64,000 nucleotides of DNA from Sphingopyxis sp. PET50 (lineage in GTDB: Bacteria; Pseudomonadota; Alphaproteobacteria; Sphingomonadales; Sphingomonadaceae). Shown here in pieces: positions 26,912 to 35,164 of the stretch. The position numbers were made by a program, and so were the translations under genes. Location: the NCBI RefSeq assembly GCF_025244705.1, contig NZ_CP104207.1, positions 3,286,001 to 3,350,000 of the forward strand, given 5' to 3'. The notes below the pieces were generated by a model, which saw only the letters and a list, made by a program, of their open reading frames with translations, was not told where the DNA came from and did no database searches. The stretch's first letter is position 1. Every line of letters starts with the position of its first letter.

Positions 26912-29176
26912 ATGGACAGCGGCAGCAAGATACAATTTTCGGATCGCGAGGCCCTGCTCTACCACGAATATGGGCGCCCGGGGAAAATCGAGATCATCGC
27001 GTCGAAACCGATGGCGACGCAGCGCGACCTGTCACTCGCCTATTCGCCCGGCGTCGCGGTGCCGGTGCGCGCGATCGCCGAGGATCCCGCGACCGCCTAT
27101 GACTATACGGTCAAGGGCAACCTCGTCGCCGTCATCTCCAACGGCACCGCGATCCTGGGCCTCGGCAATCTCGGCGCGCTCGCCTCGAAACCGGTGATGG
27201 AAGGCAAGGCGGTGCTGTTCAAGCGCTTCGCCGACGTCGATTCGATCGACCTCGAACTCGATACCGAAGACCCCCAGCGGTTCATCGAAGCGGTCGAACT
27301 GATGGGGCCGAGCTTCGGCGGCATCAACCTCGAGGATATCGCGGCGCCGAACTGCTTCATCATCGAGGCGGCGCTCAAGGAAAAGATGAACATTCCGGTG
27401 TTCCACGACGACCAGCATGGCACCGCGATCATCACCGCCGCGGGGCTGATCAACGCCTGTCACCTGACCGGGCGCGACCTTTCCACGGTCAAGGTCGTCG
27501 TCAACGGCGCGGGCGCGGCGGCGATCGCCTGCACCGCGCTGATGAAGGCGATGGGCGTGCGGCACGAAAATGTGGTCATGTGCGACCGCAAGGGCACGAT
27601 CTGGCAAGGCCGCACCGAGGGCATGGACCAGTGGAAATCGGCGCACGCGGTGCCGACCGAGGCGCGCACGCTGACCGAGGCGCTGGTCGGCGCCGACGTG
27701 TTCCTGGGCCTGTCGGCGGCGGGGGCGCTGAAGCCCGAGATGGTCAAGGACATGAAGCCCGCGCCGATCATCTTCGCGATGGCGAACCCCGACCCCGAAA
27801 TCTCGCCCCCCGACGCGCGCGCGGCGCGGCCCGACGCGATCATCGCGACCGGGCGGTCGGATTATCCGAACCAGGTCAACAATGTCCTGTGCTTCCCCTT
27901 CATCTTCCGCGGCGCGCTCGACGTGCGCGCGACCGCGATCAACGAGGAGATGAAGATCGCGGCGGCCTACGCCATTGCCGACCTCGCGCGCCAGCAGGTG
28001 CCCGAGGAGGTCGCGGCGGCCTATGGCGGGCGGGCGTCGAGCTTTGGCCCCGAATATATCATCCCCTCGCCCTTCGACCCGAGACTGATGGAAATCGTGC
28101 CGGCGGCGGTCGCCAAGGCGGCGATGGACACCGGCGTCGCGCAGCAGCCGATCGAGGATATGGCGGCCTATCGCGACAGCCTGAAGGCGCGGCTCAACCC
28201 GACGACCTCGGTGCTGACGCTGGCCTATGAAGCGGCGCGCGCCAATCCGAAGCGCGTCGTCTTTGCCGAGGGCGAGGAGGAGGTGGTGCTGCGCGCCGCG
28301 ATCCAGTTCCGCGACGGCGGCTATGGCATTCCGGTGCTCGTCGGGCGCGAGGGATTGCACGACCAGCTTCGCGAGATGGGCGTGCCCGACCCCGAAAGCT
28401 TCGAAATCCACAACAGCGTCAATTCGCCGCATGTGCCGCAGATGGTCGACATGCTCTATGAGCGGCTGCAGCGCCGCGGCTATCTGCGCCGCGACGTCGA
28501 GCGGATGGTGAACCGCGACCGCAACATCTTCGGTTCGCTGCTCCTCCAATTGGGGCTGGGCGATGCGATGATCACCGGCACGACGCGCACCTATGCGCAG
28601 ACGATGCGCGAGGTGCGCCGCGTGATCGACCCCGCCGAGGGGCAGACCAATTTCGGCATCCATGTGCTGGTCGGCCAGCATCACACCGTGTTCATGGCCG
28701 ACACGACGGTCAACGAACGCCCGTCGGCGCAGCAGCTCGCCGACATCGCCGAACGCACCGCGCAGGTCGCGCGGCGCATGGGGCACGAACCGCGCGTCGC
28801 CTTTCTCTCCTATTCGACCTTCGGCAACCCGCCGGGTTCGTGGCTCGACAATATTCGCGAGGCGGTGTCGATCCTCGACGCGCGGGCACCGGGCTTCGAA
28901 TATGAAGGCGAAATGTCGCCCGATGTCGCGCTGAACGCCAAGGTGATGGCGAACTATCCCTTCTGCCGCCTGTCGGGTCCCGCCAATGTGCTGGTCATGC
29001 CGGGGCTGCAGTCGGGCAATCTGTCGGCGAAGCTGCTGCGCGAACTCGGCGGCAGCGCGGTGATCGGACCGATGCTCGTCGGCATGGAAAAGCCGGTGCA
29101 GGTCGCGACGATGGCGTCGACCGCGTCCGATCTGGTGACGCTGGCGGTGCTCGCGGCGGGCGGGATCGCGGAATAA
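26912..29176 (+). CDS. maeB: NADP-dependent malic enzyme, hybrid with phosphotransacetylase-like domain
   Basis: An intact protein of 754 residues. The N-terminal half is a malic enzyme (SLAYSPGVAVPVRAI, FHDDQHGTAIITAAGLINAC, VVVNGAGAAAIACTALM) that decarboxylates malate to pyruvate with NADP. The C-terminal half resembles phosphate acetyltransferase (NPKRVVFAEGEEEVVLRAAI, then MRNLMR-region equivalents and GPANVLVMPGLQSGNLSAKL); in known MaeB proteins it is regulatory, binding acetyl-CoA, not catalytic. GAGGGGACA precedes the ATG at a good distance. It is monocistronic, with a hairpin after the stop codon. Confidence 0.93.
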   Translation: MDSGSKIQFSDREALLYHEYGRPGKIEIIASKPMATQRDLSLAYSPGVAVPVRAIAEDPATAYDYTVKGNLVAVISNGTAILGLGNLGALASKPVMEGKAVLFKRFADVDSIDLELDTEDPQRFIEAVELMGPSFGGINLEDIAAPNCFIIEAALKEKMNIPVFHDDQHGTAIITAAGLINACHLTGRDLSTVKVVVNGAGAAAIACTALMKAMGVRHENVVMCDRKGTIWQGRTEGMDQWKSAHAVPTEARTLTEALVGADVFLGLSAAGALKPEMVKDMKPAPIIFAMANPDPEISPPDARAARPDAIIATGRSDYPNQVNNVLCFPFIFRGALDVRATAINEEMKIAAAYAIADLARQQVPEEVAAAYGGRASSFGPEYIIPSPFDPRLMEIVPAAVAKAAMDTGVAQQPIEDMAAYRDSLKARLNPTTSVLTLAYEAARANPKRVVFAEGEEEVVLRAAIQFRDGGYGIPVLVGREGLHDQLREMGVPDPESFEIHNSVNSPHVPQMVDMLYERLQRRGYLRRDVERMVNRDRNIFGSLLLQLGLGDAMITGTTRTYAQTMREVRRVIDPAEGQTNFGIHVLVGQHHTVFMADTTVNERPSAQQLADIAERTAQVARRMGHEPRVAFLSYSTFGNPPGSWLDNIREAVSILDARAPGFEYEGEMSPDVALNAKVMANYPFCRLSGPANVLVMPGLQSGNLSAKLLRELGGSAVIGPMLVGMEKPVQVATMASTASDLVTLAVLAAGGIAE

Positions 29177-29187
29177 GTACGCATTGG

Positions 29188-29215
29188 CGTTGCCCCCGCC
29201 TGCGCGGGGGCGACG
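29188..29215. terminator. Hairpin between convergent maeB and bamE
   Basis: CGTTGCCCCCGCC pairs with its near-inverse GGGGGCGACG around TGCGC. It lies in the 45-base gap between two convergent stop codons and could terminate both transcripts. There is no long T-run. Confidence 0.5.
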
Positions 29216-29221
29216 GCTTGA

Positions 29222-29716
29222 TTACGGACCGTTGCCGCCGGGTGCGCCCGCGCCCGGCGCGCCGACGGCGCCGATATTGCCGAAGATATCCTCGAAGAAG
29301 CTGCGCTCGCGGCCCAGCGTCGGGGTCTTGTCGCCTTCGGGATTGATCTTGCTGACCAGTTCGAGACCGGTGCGGTCGACCGCGGCGACATTGCCCGCGG
29401 CGTCGAAGCGCACGCGCAGCACCTGCTGCGCGACCGGGCGCGGCGTGGCGAAGGCCAGCTGGCGCGTCTCGCGCGAGACATAATAATATTCATTGTCGCT
29501 GAACTGGCCGACGAAGGTCGGGCGGCCGAGCGTCTTTTCCACCGATTCGCGGTTGTCGACGCCGGGCGTGATGGCGTCGGTCAGCAGCGGGTCGGCGACA
29601 TAGCCCTGCCGCCCCTTGAGCTGGGCGCAGCCTCCGGCGGTGGCCGCCATGGCGATGCCGCCGAGGATCAGGGCCGCCCGGCGGGCCGAAAAATAGGTCG
29701 TGATATGCGGCATCAA
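29222..29716 (-). CDS. bamE: Outer membrane protein assembly factor BamE (SmpA/OmlA family lipoprotein)
   Basis: A 164-residue lipoprotein. A signal sequence ends in a lipobox around MAATAGGC, after which the SmpA/OmlA fold is seen (VDNRESVEKTLGRPTFVGQF, NEYYYVSRETRQLAFATPRP). The C-terminal tail is rich in Gly, Ala and Pro. BamE supports the BamABD machine that folds beta-barrels into the outer membrane. It is divergent from the cytochrome bc1 chaperone gene, sharing a 170-base intergenic region, the usual alphaproteobacterial arrangement. Confidence 0.88.
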   Translation of the reverse strand: MMPHITTYFSARRAALILGGIAMAATAGGCAQLKGRQGYVADPLLTDAITPGVDNRESVEKTLGRPTFVGQFSDNEYYYVSRETRQLAFATPRPVAQQVLRVRFDAAGNVAAVDRTGLELVSKINPEGDKTPTLGRERSFFEDIFGNIGAVGAPGAGAPGGNGP

Positions 29717-29889
29717 AATGGTCTCCGTTGCGCATGCCCTGCCGCTCGCCCCCGCGGTCTGCGCATATTGCCCGCGCCTCTTAGCGCCAAGCAGGCGCGG
29801 CGCACAAGCCGCTTGTGGCGCGGCAAAGCTTGACCCAGGATGATCGGCGGCCCCTTTTCGGCGCGCCTGAAACAGCCTAAGCGGGGCGG

Positions 29890-30417
29890 ATGATCTCGCT
29901 CCGCAAATTCTTCCGACCCGATCCCGACCCGCGTGAGGCGCGGCGCCCGCTGTGGAACGCAGTGGTCGCCGCCGCGCGCGCGCCGCACTGGTACCAGGCG
30001 GGCGGCGTCCCCGACACGCTCGACGGGCGGTTCGACATGATCAGCCTGATGATGGCGCTCGTCCTCCACCGCATCGAAGCCGACCCCGACCAGACGCTCG
30101 CCGGGGTCCAGCTGACCGAGCTGTTCGTCACCGACATGGACGGCCAGATGCGCCAGATCGGTTTCGGCGACATGGTCGTCGGCAAGCAGGTCGGCCGGAT
30201 GGTCGGTGCGCTCGGCGGGCGGCTGGGCGCCTATCGCGCCGCTGACGGGTCGGACGAGCTGCGCACCGCGCTGGTGCGTAACCTGTGGCGCGGCAACGCC
30301 CCCGCCGATGCCGAACTCGCGCATGTGATGGCAGGGGTCACGCGGCTGCGCGGCGCGCTGGCGGCGATGCCGGTGGCGGACCTGATCACCGCCGACCATC
30401 TGCCGGACGCGGCATGA
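29890..30417 (+). CDS. Ubiquinol-cytochrome c chaperone family protein
   Basis: A 175-residue protein of the CBP3-type family: LYxxxVAAARAPHWYxxGGVPDTLDGRFDM appears here as WNAVVAAARAPHWYQAGGVP, then TLDGRFDMISLMMALVLHR and FGDMVVGKQVGRMVGALGGR. Mitochondrial relatives help assemble cytochrome b of the bc1 complex; the bacterial role is inferred. The stop overlaps the start of the yceD gene in an ATGA, so the two are coupled. Confidence 0.87.
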   Translation: MISLRKFFRPDPDPREARRPLWNAVVAAARAPHWYQAGGVPDTLDGRFDMISLMMALVLHRIEADPDQTLAGVQLTELFVTDMDGQMRQIGFGDMVVGKQVGRMVGALGGRLGAYRAADGSDELRTALVRNLWRGNAPADAELAHVMAGVTRLRGALAAMPVADLITADHLPDAA

Positions 30418-30941
30418 TCACGCCCGAATTTTCCCATGTCATCACGCTGGCCGAGGCCGGGCCGAGCAAGACCGTCGCGCTGGAAGCCGGCGCGGCGGCG
30501 CGCGCGGCGATCGCTGAAAGGCTGCGCCTCGTCGCCCTCGACCGGTTCGAGGCGGCGGTCGACGTGCGCGCGGTCGCAGGCGGCGTCGGCGTGCGCGGCG
30601 AGGTGCGCGCGAAGCTGGTACAAAGCTGCGCCGCGACCGACCTGCCGGTGCCGGCGACGATCGCCGAACCCTTCGACCTCAAATTTCTGCGCGAGATGCC
30701 GCCGGGGGACGGCGAGGATGCCGAGATCGAGCTGGGCGCCGAGGATATCGACGTGCTGCCGCTCGAGCATGACCGGGTCGACCTGGGCGAGGTGGCGGTG
30801 CAGACGCTGTCGCTCGCGCTCAACCCCTTTCCGCGCCATCCGGACGCGGACCGCATCCTCGCCGAAAAGGGCGTGCTGAGCGAGGAACAGGCGGGGCCCT
30901 TCGCGGCGCTGGCGGCGCTGAAGGGCAAGCCAAAGGCCTAG
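30414..30941 (+). CDS. YceD/DUF177 family protein
   Basis: A 175-residue protein. The family core is FEAAVDVRAVAGGVGVRGEV then CAATDLPVPATIAEPFDLKF and DVLPLEHDRVDLGEVAVQTL, LALNPFPRHP. DUF177 proteins are linked to 23S rRNA maturation in plants and E. coli, and the gene usually precedes rpmF-plsX. Here it is instead the last gene of a pair with the bc1 chaperone. The ATG at 30414 lies in an ATGA overlap. It is convergent with the SRPBCC gene, sharing a four-base CTAG in which each strand reads its own TAG stop. Confidence 0.85.
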   Translation: MITPEFSHVITLAEAGPSKTVALEAGAAARAAIAERLRLVALDRFEAAVDVRAVAGGVGVRGEVRAKLVQSCAATDLPVPATIAEPFDLKFLREMPPGDGEDAEIELGAEDIDVLPLEHDRVDLGEVAVQTLSLALNPFPRHPDADRILAEKGVLSEEQAGPFAALAALKGKPKA

Positions 30942-31681
30942 GGCGCTTCGGGCGCTTCCTCCTCGTCCTTCGCCTCGTCGTCGGGTTTCGGCGGGTCGGC
31001 GAGCAGGTCGGACACCGCGTCGTCGAGGTCCGTCTTGCGCTTCGCGGCGGGCTCGGCCTTCCCCGGCTTCTCCGGTTCGTCGTCCGCGGCTTCGGCCGCC
31101 GCCTTCTCGTCGCGCGTCGGCGGCAGGCTGCCGCCGAGCGCTTTCGCAAGGCCGACGAGCTGTTCGCCGATCACCTTGTCGACCGCCGGCGCGATCTCGG
31201 CCTGCTTGAAGCGCATATAGCCGCCGACGACATAGTCGAAGCGGATCGCCGCCCCGGTCGGAGTCGCCTTGATCTGGATCGTCAGCGTGCCGGTGACCGC
31301 CTCGCCCTGCAGCGGACCGAAGGCGCCCGACAGGCGGAGCAGTTCGTCGGGCTTGGCGAACAGGATGCGGGCGTGCTGGACACTGCCCTGCCCGGTCGTA
31401 CCGCCCTCCCCCGTGCCCGGCAATTTTTCGCAGAAGCAGCCGCCCGCCTGCGAATCGAGCCAGAAATTGGCGGCGTCGCCCGACCAGCTATGGTCCTTCG
31501 ACCACCATTTCTGCGGCATGCGGAGCATTTTCCACACATCCTCGGGCGCCGCCGCGACCTGCGCGGTGTGCGCGACGGTGAAGCCGAGCTCGCTCTGGTC
31601 GATGACCTTCGCGTTCGCCGGAACAGCGATGAACGCAGCAGCCGAAAGCAGCGCGGCGCAGGAAACATGTCTGAACGTCAT
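30938..31681 (-). CDS. Secreted SRPBCC family protein with acidic C-terminal tail
   Basis: A signal peptide (MTFRHVSCAALLSAAAFIAV, cleavage after PANA) leads an SRPBCC/polyketide-cyclase-like domain (HTAQVAAAPEDVWKMLRMPQ, KWWSKDHSWSGDAANFWLDS, FDYVVGGYMRFK). The last 60 residues are highly charged and probably disordered, with many Asp, Glu and Lys. The ligand is unknown; proteins of this fold bind hydrophobic molecules. The ATG at 31681 is preferred because it begins a proper signal peptide. Tail-to-tail overlap with yceD is four bases. Confidence 0.78.
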   Translation of the reverse strand: MTFRHVSCAALLSAAAFIAVPANAKVIDQSELGFTVAHTAQVAAAPEDVWKMLRMPQKWWSKDHSWSGDAANFWLDSQAGGCFCEKLPGTGEGGTTGQGSVQHARILFAKPDELLRLSGAFGPLQGEAVTGTLTIQIKATPTGAAIRFDYVVGGYMRFKQAEIAPAVDKVIGEQLVGLAKALGGSLPPTRDEKAAAEAADDEPEKPGKAEPAAKRKTDLDDAVSDLLADPPKPDDEAKDEEEAPEAP

Positions 31682-31712
31682 AGCCCGGTATCCCCCTTCC
31701 ACCCGACGGCTC

Positions 31713-31793
31713 CGTCATTGCAAGCTAGCGAAGCAATCCAAGGCGGCGTTCTACCGCTCTGGATTGCCACGGGGCTACGCCCCTCGCAATGAC
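31713..31793. repeat. REP palindrome, CGTCATTGC...GCAATGACG family
   Basis: CGTCATTGCAAGCTAGCGAA then GCAATCCA faces TGGATTGCCACGGGGCTACG and CCCCTCGCAATGACG. It is a widespread alphaproteobacterial REP type, lying between adk and the SRPBCC gene. Confidence 0.65.
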
Positions 31794-31811
31794 GATTCAG
31801 AGGGGCTTAGC

Positions 31812-32477
31812 TCAGCCGGTCGTCGCGGCGCTGAGGATCGTTTCGATCGCGTCGTTGACGACGTCGATGTCGGCCATGCCGTCGACATGCGTGACGATGC
31901 CGCGCGCTTCGTAGATTGGCAGGATCGGCGCGGTCTTCGCCCGATATTCGGCCATGCGCGTACGCACGGTTTCCTCATTGTCGTCGGGGCGGCGCTTGAA
32001 CTCGTGGCTGCCGCACACGTCGCAGGTCCCGGCGACCTTGGGCTGCTTGTAGCGGTCGTGATAGCCTTCGCCGCACTGGGCGCAGGAGAAGCGGCCGGTG
32101 ATGCGGTCAACGAGCGCGTCCTCCTGCACCAGCAGTTCGATGACATGGTCGAGCTTGCGCCCGCGCGCGGCGAGAATCTCGTCGAGCGATTCGGCCTGCG
32201 CCCCGGTGCGCGGATAGCCGTCGAAGATCACCGAGACATCGGGGCCGAGTTCGTCGAGCCGCTCGCCGATGAGGCCCGAGACGATCTCGTCCGAGACCAG
32301 TTCGCCCGCGTCCATCACCGCCTTCGCCTGCTTGCCCGTAGGCGTGCCCGCCTTGACCGCGGCGCGCAGCATGTCGCCGGTCGACAGCTGGATCATGCCA
32401 TGCTCGTCCTCGAGCCGCGAGGCCTGCGTTCCCTTGCCCGCCCCCGGCGGACCCAGCAAAATGATGTTGAGCGTCAT
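31812..32477 (-). CDS. adk: Adenylate kinase
   Basis: An intact 221-residue long-form kinase. P-loop LLGPPGAGKGTQA (residues 7-19), NMP-binding STGDMLRAAV, and a LID with four Cys in CAQCGEGYHD and CDVCGSHEF, indicating a structural zinc site. It interconverts AMP, ADP and ATP. It follows secY by about 50 bases, the classic secY-adk order at the end of the spc operon. The usual next genes (rpsM, rpsK, rpoA, rplQ) are not downstream. Confidence 0.95.
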   Translation of the reverse strand: MTLNIILLGPPGAGKGTQASRLEDEHGMIQLSTGDMLRAAVKAGTPTGKQAKAVMDAGELVSDEIVSGLIGERLDELGPDVSVIFDGYPRTGAQAESLDEILAARGRKLDHVIELLVQEDALVDRITGRFSCAQCGEGYHDRYKQPKVAGTCDVCGSHEFKRRPDDNEETVRTRMAEYRAKTAPILPIYEARGIVTHVDGMADIDVVNDAIETILSAATTG

Positions 32478-32527
32478 GAAAGCCCCTGTTCCCCGTTCAC
32501 CGAATCGGGATTGGCCTAGCGGGCGTA

Positions 32528-33901
32528 TCAGCGCCGCGCAACGCCGCCTTTCAATTTCGCCTTCTTGATCAGGTCGCCATATTGATGCGCGAGCATGTGG
32601 CTCTGGATCTGGCTGATCGTGTCGATCGTGACGTTGACGATGATCAGCAGGCTGGTGCCGCCGAGCTGGAAGGGCAGGCCCGACCGCGCGATGAAATATT
32701 CGGGCACCAGGCAGATCGCCGCCAGATAGGCCGCGCCGATCACGGTGATGCGCGTCAGCACATGGTCGAGATAGGCGGCGGTGTTCTTGCCCGGGCGGAT
32801 GCCGGGGATGAAGCCGTTCTGGCGCTTCAGATTGTCGGCGGTTTCCTCGGGATTGAAGACCACCGCGACGTAGAAGAAACAGAAGAAGATGATGCCCGCT
32901 GCATAGAGCGCCATATAGAGCGGCTGGCCGTGCGCGAGATACTGGTTGAGCGTGATCAGGAAATTGCCCGTCGCGCTGTCGTTCTGGACATTATTGCCCA
33001 TGAACTGGGTGATCGTCAGCGGCATCAGCAGCAGCGACGAGGCGAAGATCGGCGGAATCACGCCCGCGGTGTTGACCTTCAGCGGCAAATGGCTGCGGTC
33101 GGCCTGCATCACCCCGCGCTGGGTCGCGCGTTTCGGATATTGGACGAGCACACGCCGCTGCGCGCGTTCCATGAAGCTGATGAAGGCGATGATCACGATC
33201 GCACCGAGAATCACGGCGAAGACGGTGCCGCCGCCCATCGAGCCTTCGCGGACCTGGCTGAACATCTGCGCGAAGCTGCGCGGCAATTGCGCGAGAATGC
33301 CCGCCATGATGATGAGCGAGACGCCATTGCCGATGCCGCGGCTGGTGATCTGTTCGCCGAGCCACATCAGGAAGAGCGTGCCGCCGACGATGCTGATCAC
33401 GGTGGTGATGCGGAACAACATGCCCGGGTCGAGCACGACGGTGATGCCCTGCGCCCCCGTCGACGCTTCGGCGGTGAGCGCGAGGAAATAGGCCTGGACC
33501 GCGGTGAGCACGACGGTGCCGTAGCGCGTGTACTGATTGAGCTTCTTGCGCCCGCTTTCGCCCTCTTTCTTGAGCGCAGCGAGGCTGGGGGCCAGCGCCG
33601 CGGCGAGCTGCACCACGATCGACGCGGTGATATAGGGCATGACGCCGAGCGCGATGATGCTGAGGCGCTCGAGGCTGCCGCCCGAGAAGGTGTTGAAGAT
33701 GTCTAGGACGCCGCCCGAAGCCGCCTGCTGATAGGCCTGCGCCAGCGCGACGGGATCGACCCCCGGCAGCGGCACGAAGGACAGGAAGCGGAAGACGATC
33801 AGCGCGCCGATCGTGAACCAGATGCGGTTCTTGAGTTCGGTCGCCTGACCGAATTTCGAGAAGTTCAGGTTGGAAGCAAGCTGGTCGGCGCGAGAGGCCA
33901 T
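32528..33901 (-). CDS. secY: Protein translocase subunit SecY
   Basis: An intact 457-residue protein with ten membrane helices (ELKNRIWFTIGALIVFRFLS at the first). It has the plug region, GIGNGVSLIIMAGILAQLPR, and the conserved cytoplasmic KRxxQRG-type loop seen in YPKRATQRGVMQADRSHLPL. SecY forms the SecYEG channel that moves pre-proteins across or into the inner membrane. It is separated from rplO by 330 bases that include a strong hairpin, so it probably also has its own promoter. Confidence 0.96.
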   Translation of the reverse strand: MASRADQLASNLNFSKFGQATELKNRIWFTIGALIVFRFLSFVPLPGVDPVALAQAYQQAASGGVLDIFNTFSGGSLERLSIIALGVMPYITASIVVQLAAALAPSLAALKKEGESGRKKLNQYTRYGTVVLTAVQAYFLALTAEASTGAQGITVVLDPGMLFRITTVISIVGGTLFLMWLGEQITSRGIGNGVSLIIMAGILAQLPRSFAQMFSQVREGSMGGGTVFAVILGAIVIIAFISFMERAQRRVLVQYPKRATQRGVMQADRSHLPLKVNTAGVIPPIFASSLLLMPLTITQFMGNNVQNDSATGNFLITLNQYLAHGQPLYMALYAAGIIFFCFFYVAVVFNPEETADNLKRQNGFIPGIRPGKNTAAYLDHVLTRITVIGAAYLAAICLVPEYFIARSGLPFQLGGTSLLIIVNVTIDTISQIQSHMLAHQYGDLIKKAKLKGGVARR

Positions 33902-34097
33902 AAAATCTTTCCTCAGTGGCGGACCGCGCCCCCCGCGACCCGGCGCCTATGTGCGTTCGCAGGTGCCGAAGCGCAAGGGGAAAGGCCCTGTTAAAGCGGC
34001 AGGCTCGTGCCGAACGCCGCTTTCTTTGTCCGTTCTTTTTCCGTTCGCATCGAGCCCTTAGACTGCCTTTGCAGACGCTCAGGGTAAACTTCAACTT

Positions 34098-34170
34098 CTG
34101 GTTGAAGTCGAGATGCCCCTCGACCTGACGCCGTCCCGAAGGGTGTCTCGACTTCGCTCGACACGAACGG
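34098..34170. repeat. Inverted repeat, GTCGAG...CTCGAC family
   Basis: TTGAAGTCGAGATGCCCCTC faces CCGAAGGGTGTCTCGACTTC, followed by GCTCGACACGAACGGG. It resembles the inner palindrome of the element at 1249-1404. Together with the hairpin at 34193 it fills the rplO-secY gap. Confidence 0.5.
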
Positions 34171-34192
34171 GATATATAATCGGTCAAATGAC

Positions 34193-34222
34193 AAGAGGCG
34201 GTTCCTTCGGGAACCGCCTCTT
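34193..34222. terminator. Strong hairpin between rplO and secY
   Basis: AAGAGGCGGTTCC and its exact inverse GGAACCGCCTCTT surround a TTCG tetraloop, 10 bases beyond the rplO stop codon. On the minus strand the stem ends in CTTGTC after the second TT. A UUCG-capped 13-bp stem is a typical intrinsic terminator. Confidence 0.75.
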
Positions 34223-34231
34223 GGGAGAGTC

Positions 34232-34720
34232 TTACTCGGCCTTGGCTTCCTCAGCCTTGGCGGGCAGTTCGACCTTGCCGCCGGCCTTTTCGACCGCCGC
34301 GATCGCGCCCTGCGACGCCCCGGCGACCGCGAAGGTCAGCTTGGCGGTCAGTTCGCCCTTGGCGAGGAGGCGGACGCCGTCCTTGCCGCCGCGCGCGACG
34401 CCGGCCGCCTTGAGCGCGGCATGATCGACGGTCGCCTTCGGATCGAGCTTCTTGGCGTCGACCAGCTTCTGGACCATGCCGAGGTTCACGATGGCGTAAT
34501 CCTTGGCGAAGATATTGTTGAAGCCGCGCTTCGGGATGCGCATGTGGAGCGGCATCTGGCCGCCCTCGAAGCCGTTGATCGCGACGCCGCTGCGGGCCTT
34601 CTGGCCCTTCTGGCCGCGGCCCGCGGTCTTGCCCTTGCCCGAGCCGATGCCGCGTCCGACGCGCATCCGGCCCTTGCGGGCACCGGCATTGTCACGAAGA
34701 TCGTTAAGCTTGATAGTCAT
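34232..34720 (-). CDS. rplO: 50S ribosomal protein L15
   Basis: An intact protein of 162 residues starting [20 protein letters not shown], with the Gly/Lys-rich N-terminal loop ([20 protein letters not shown]) and the globular domain. The tail [12 protein letters not shown] is a short alanine/glutamate extension. It is the last ribosomal gene of the spc operon here and is followed by a hairpin. Confidence 0.96.
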   Translation of the reverse strand: MTIKLNDLRDNAGARKGRMRVGRGIGSGKGKTAGRGQKGQKARSGVAINGFEGGQMPLHMRIPKRGFNNIFAKDYAIVNLGMVQKLVDAKKLDPKATVDHAALKAAGVARGGKDGVRLLAKGELTAKLTFAVAGASQGAIAAVEKAGGKVELPAKAEEAKAE

Positions 34721-34762
34721 AGTTGCACTCGCTTTCGCTGTGTTCGCGCTGGGAACCGGGGC

Positions 34763-34969
34763 TTAGTCCGGTTCGATTTCACTCGATGGCTGAAAGCCGG
34801 GATAGGGTCCGGCCTTGTCCATCACGATGGCTTGGGCGACATAGCCGCGGCCATCGACCTGGGTAATCGACGGGCTGCCGTGAAGCTGCCACCCCCGGTT
34901 GAGCAGTCCTTCGACCCGCGCGCAGAAGGCGGCATCGTCGGGACCGGTCAACAAGCGGTAGAGCTTCAA
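34763..34969 (-). CDS. DUF1737 domain protein embedded in the spc operon
   Basis: A 68-residue protein: MKLYRLLTGPDDAAFCARVE then LLNRGWQLHGSPSITQVDGR and YVAQAIVMDK, matching the small DUF1737 fold (pattern xYxxLTG...CxRVxxxLxxGWxLxGxP). No function is established. It begins five bases after the rpmD stop codon and ends 42 bases before the rplO start codon, so it must be co-transcribed with ribosomal genes. The short spacing and clean start argue for a real gene, not a shadow ORF. Confidence 0.75.
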   Translation of the reverse strand: MKLYRLLTGPDDAAFCARVEGLLNRGWQLHGSPSITQVDGRGYVAQAIVMDKAGPYPGFQPSSEIEPD

Positions 34970-34974
34970 GGCCC

Positions 34975-35160
34975 TTAGCCCTCGATCACTTCCACCATGT
35001 GCGGAAGCTTGCGGATCATGCCGCGCACTTCCGGGGTGTCGACCAACTCGACCTCGCGGTGCATCTTGCCCAGGCCGAGGCCGGTCAGGATGGCGCGCTG
35101 GCCCTTGGGACGACGGATCGGCGAGCCGATCTGGCGGATCTTGATCTTCTTGTCAGCCAT
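34975..35160 (-). CDS. rpmD: 50S ribosomal protein L30
   Basis: A 61-residue protein, [20 protein letters not shown] then [20 protein letters not shown], the normal L30 size and pattern. It starts four bases after the rpsE stop codon, in the spc order. Confidence 0.95.
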   Translation of the reverse strand: MADKKIKIRQIGSPIRRPKGQRAILTGLGLGKMHREVELVDTPEVRGMIRKLPHMVEVIEG

Positions 35161-35164
35161 GGTC

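Noticed and set aside
31802..31820. GGGGCTTAGCTCAGCCGGT, which looks like the 5' end and D-arm of a tRNA-Ala
   Set aside because: It overlaps the adk stop codon and last codons on the other strand, and no anticodon or T-arm follows.
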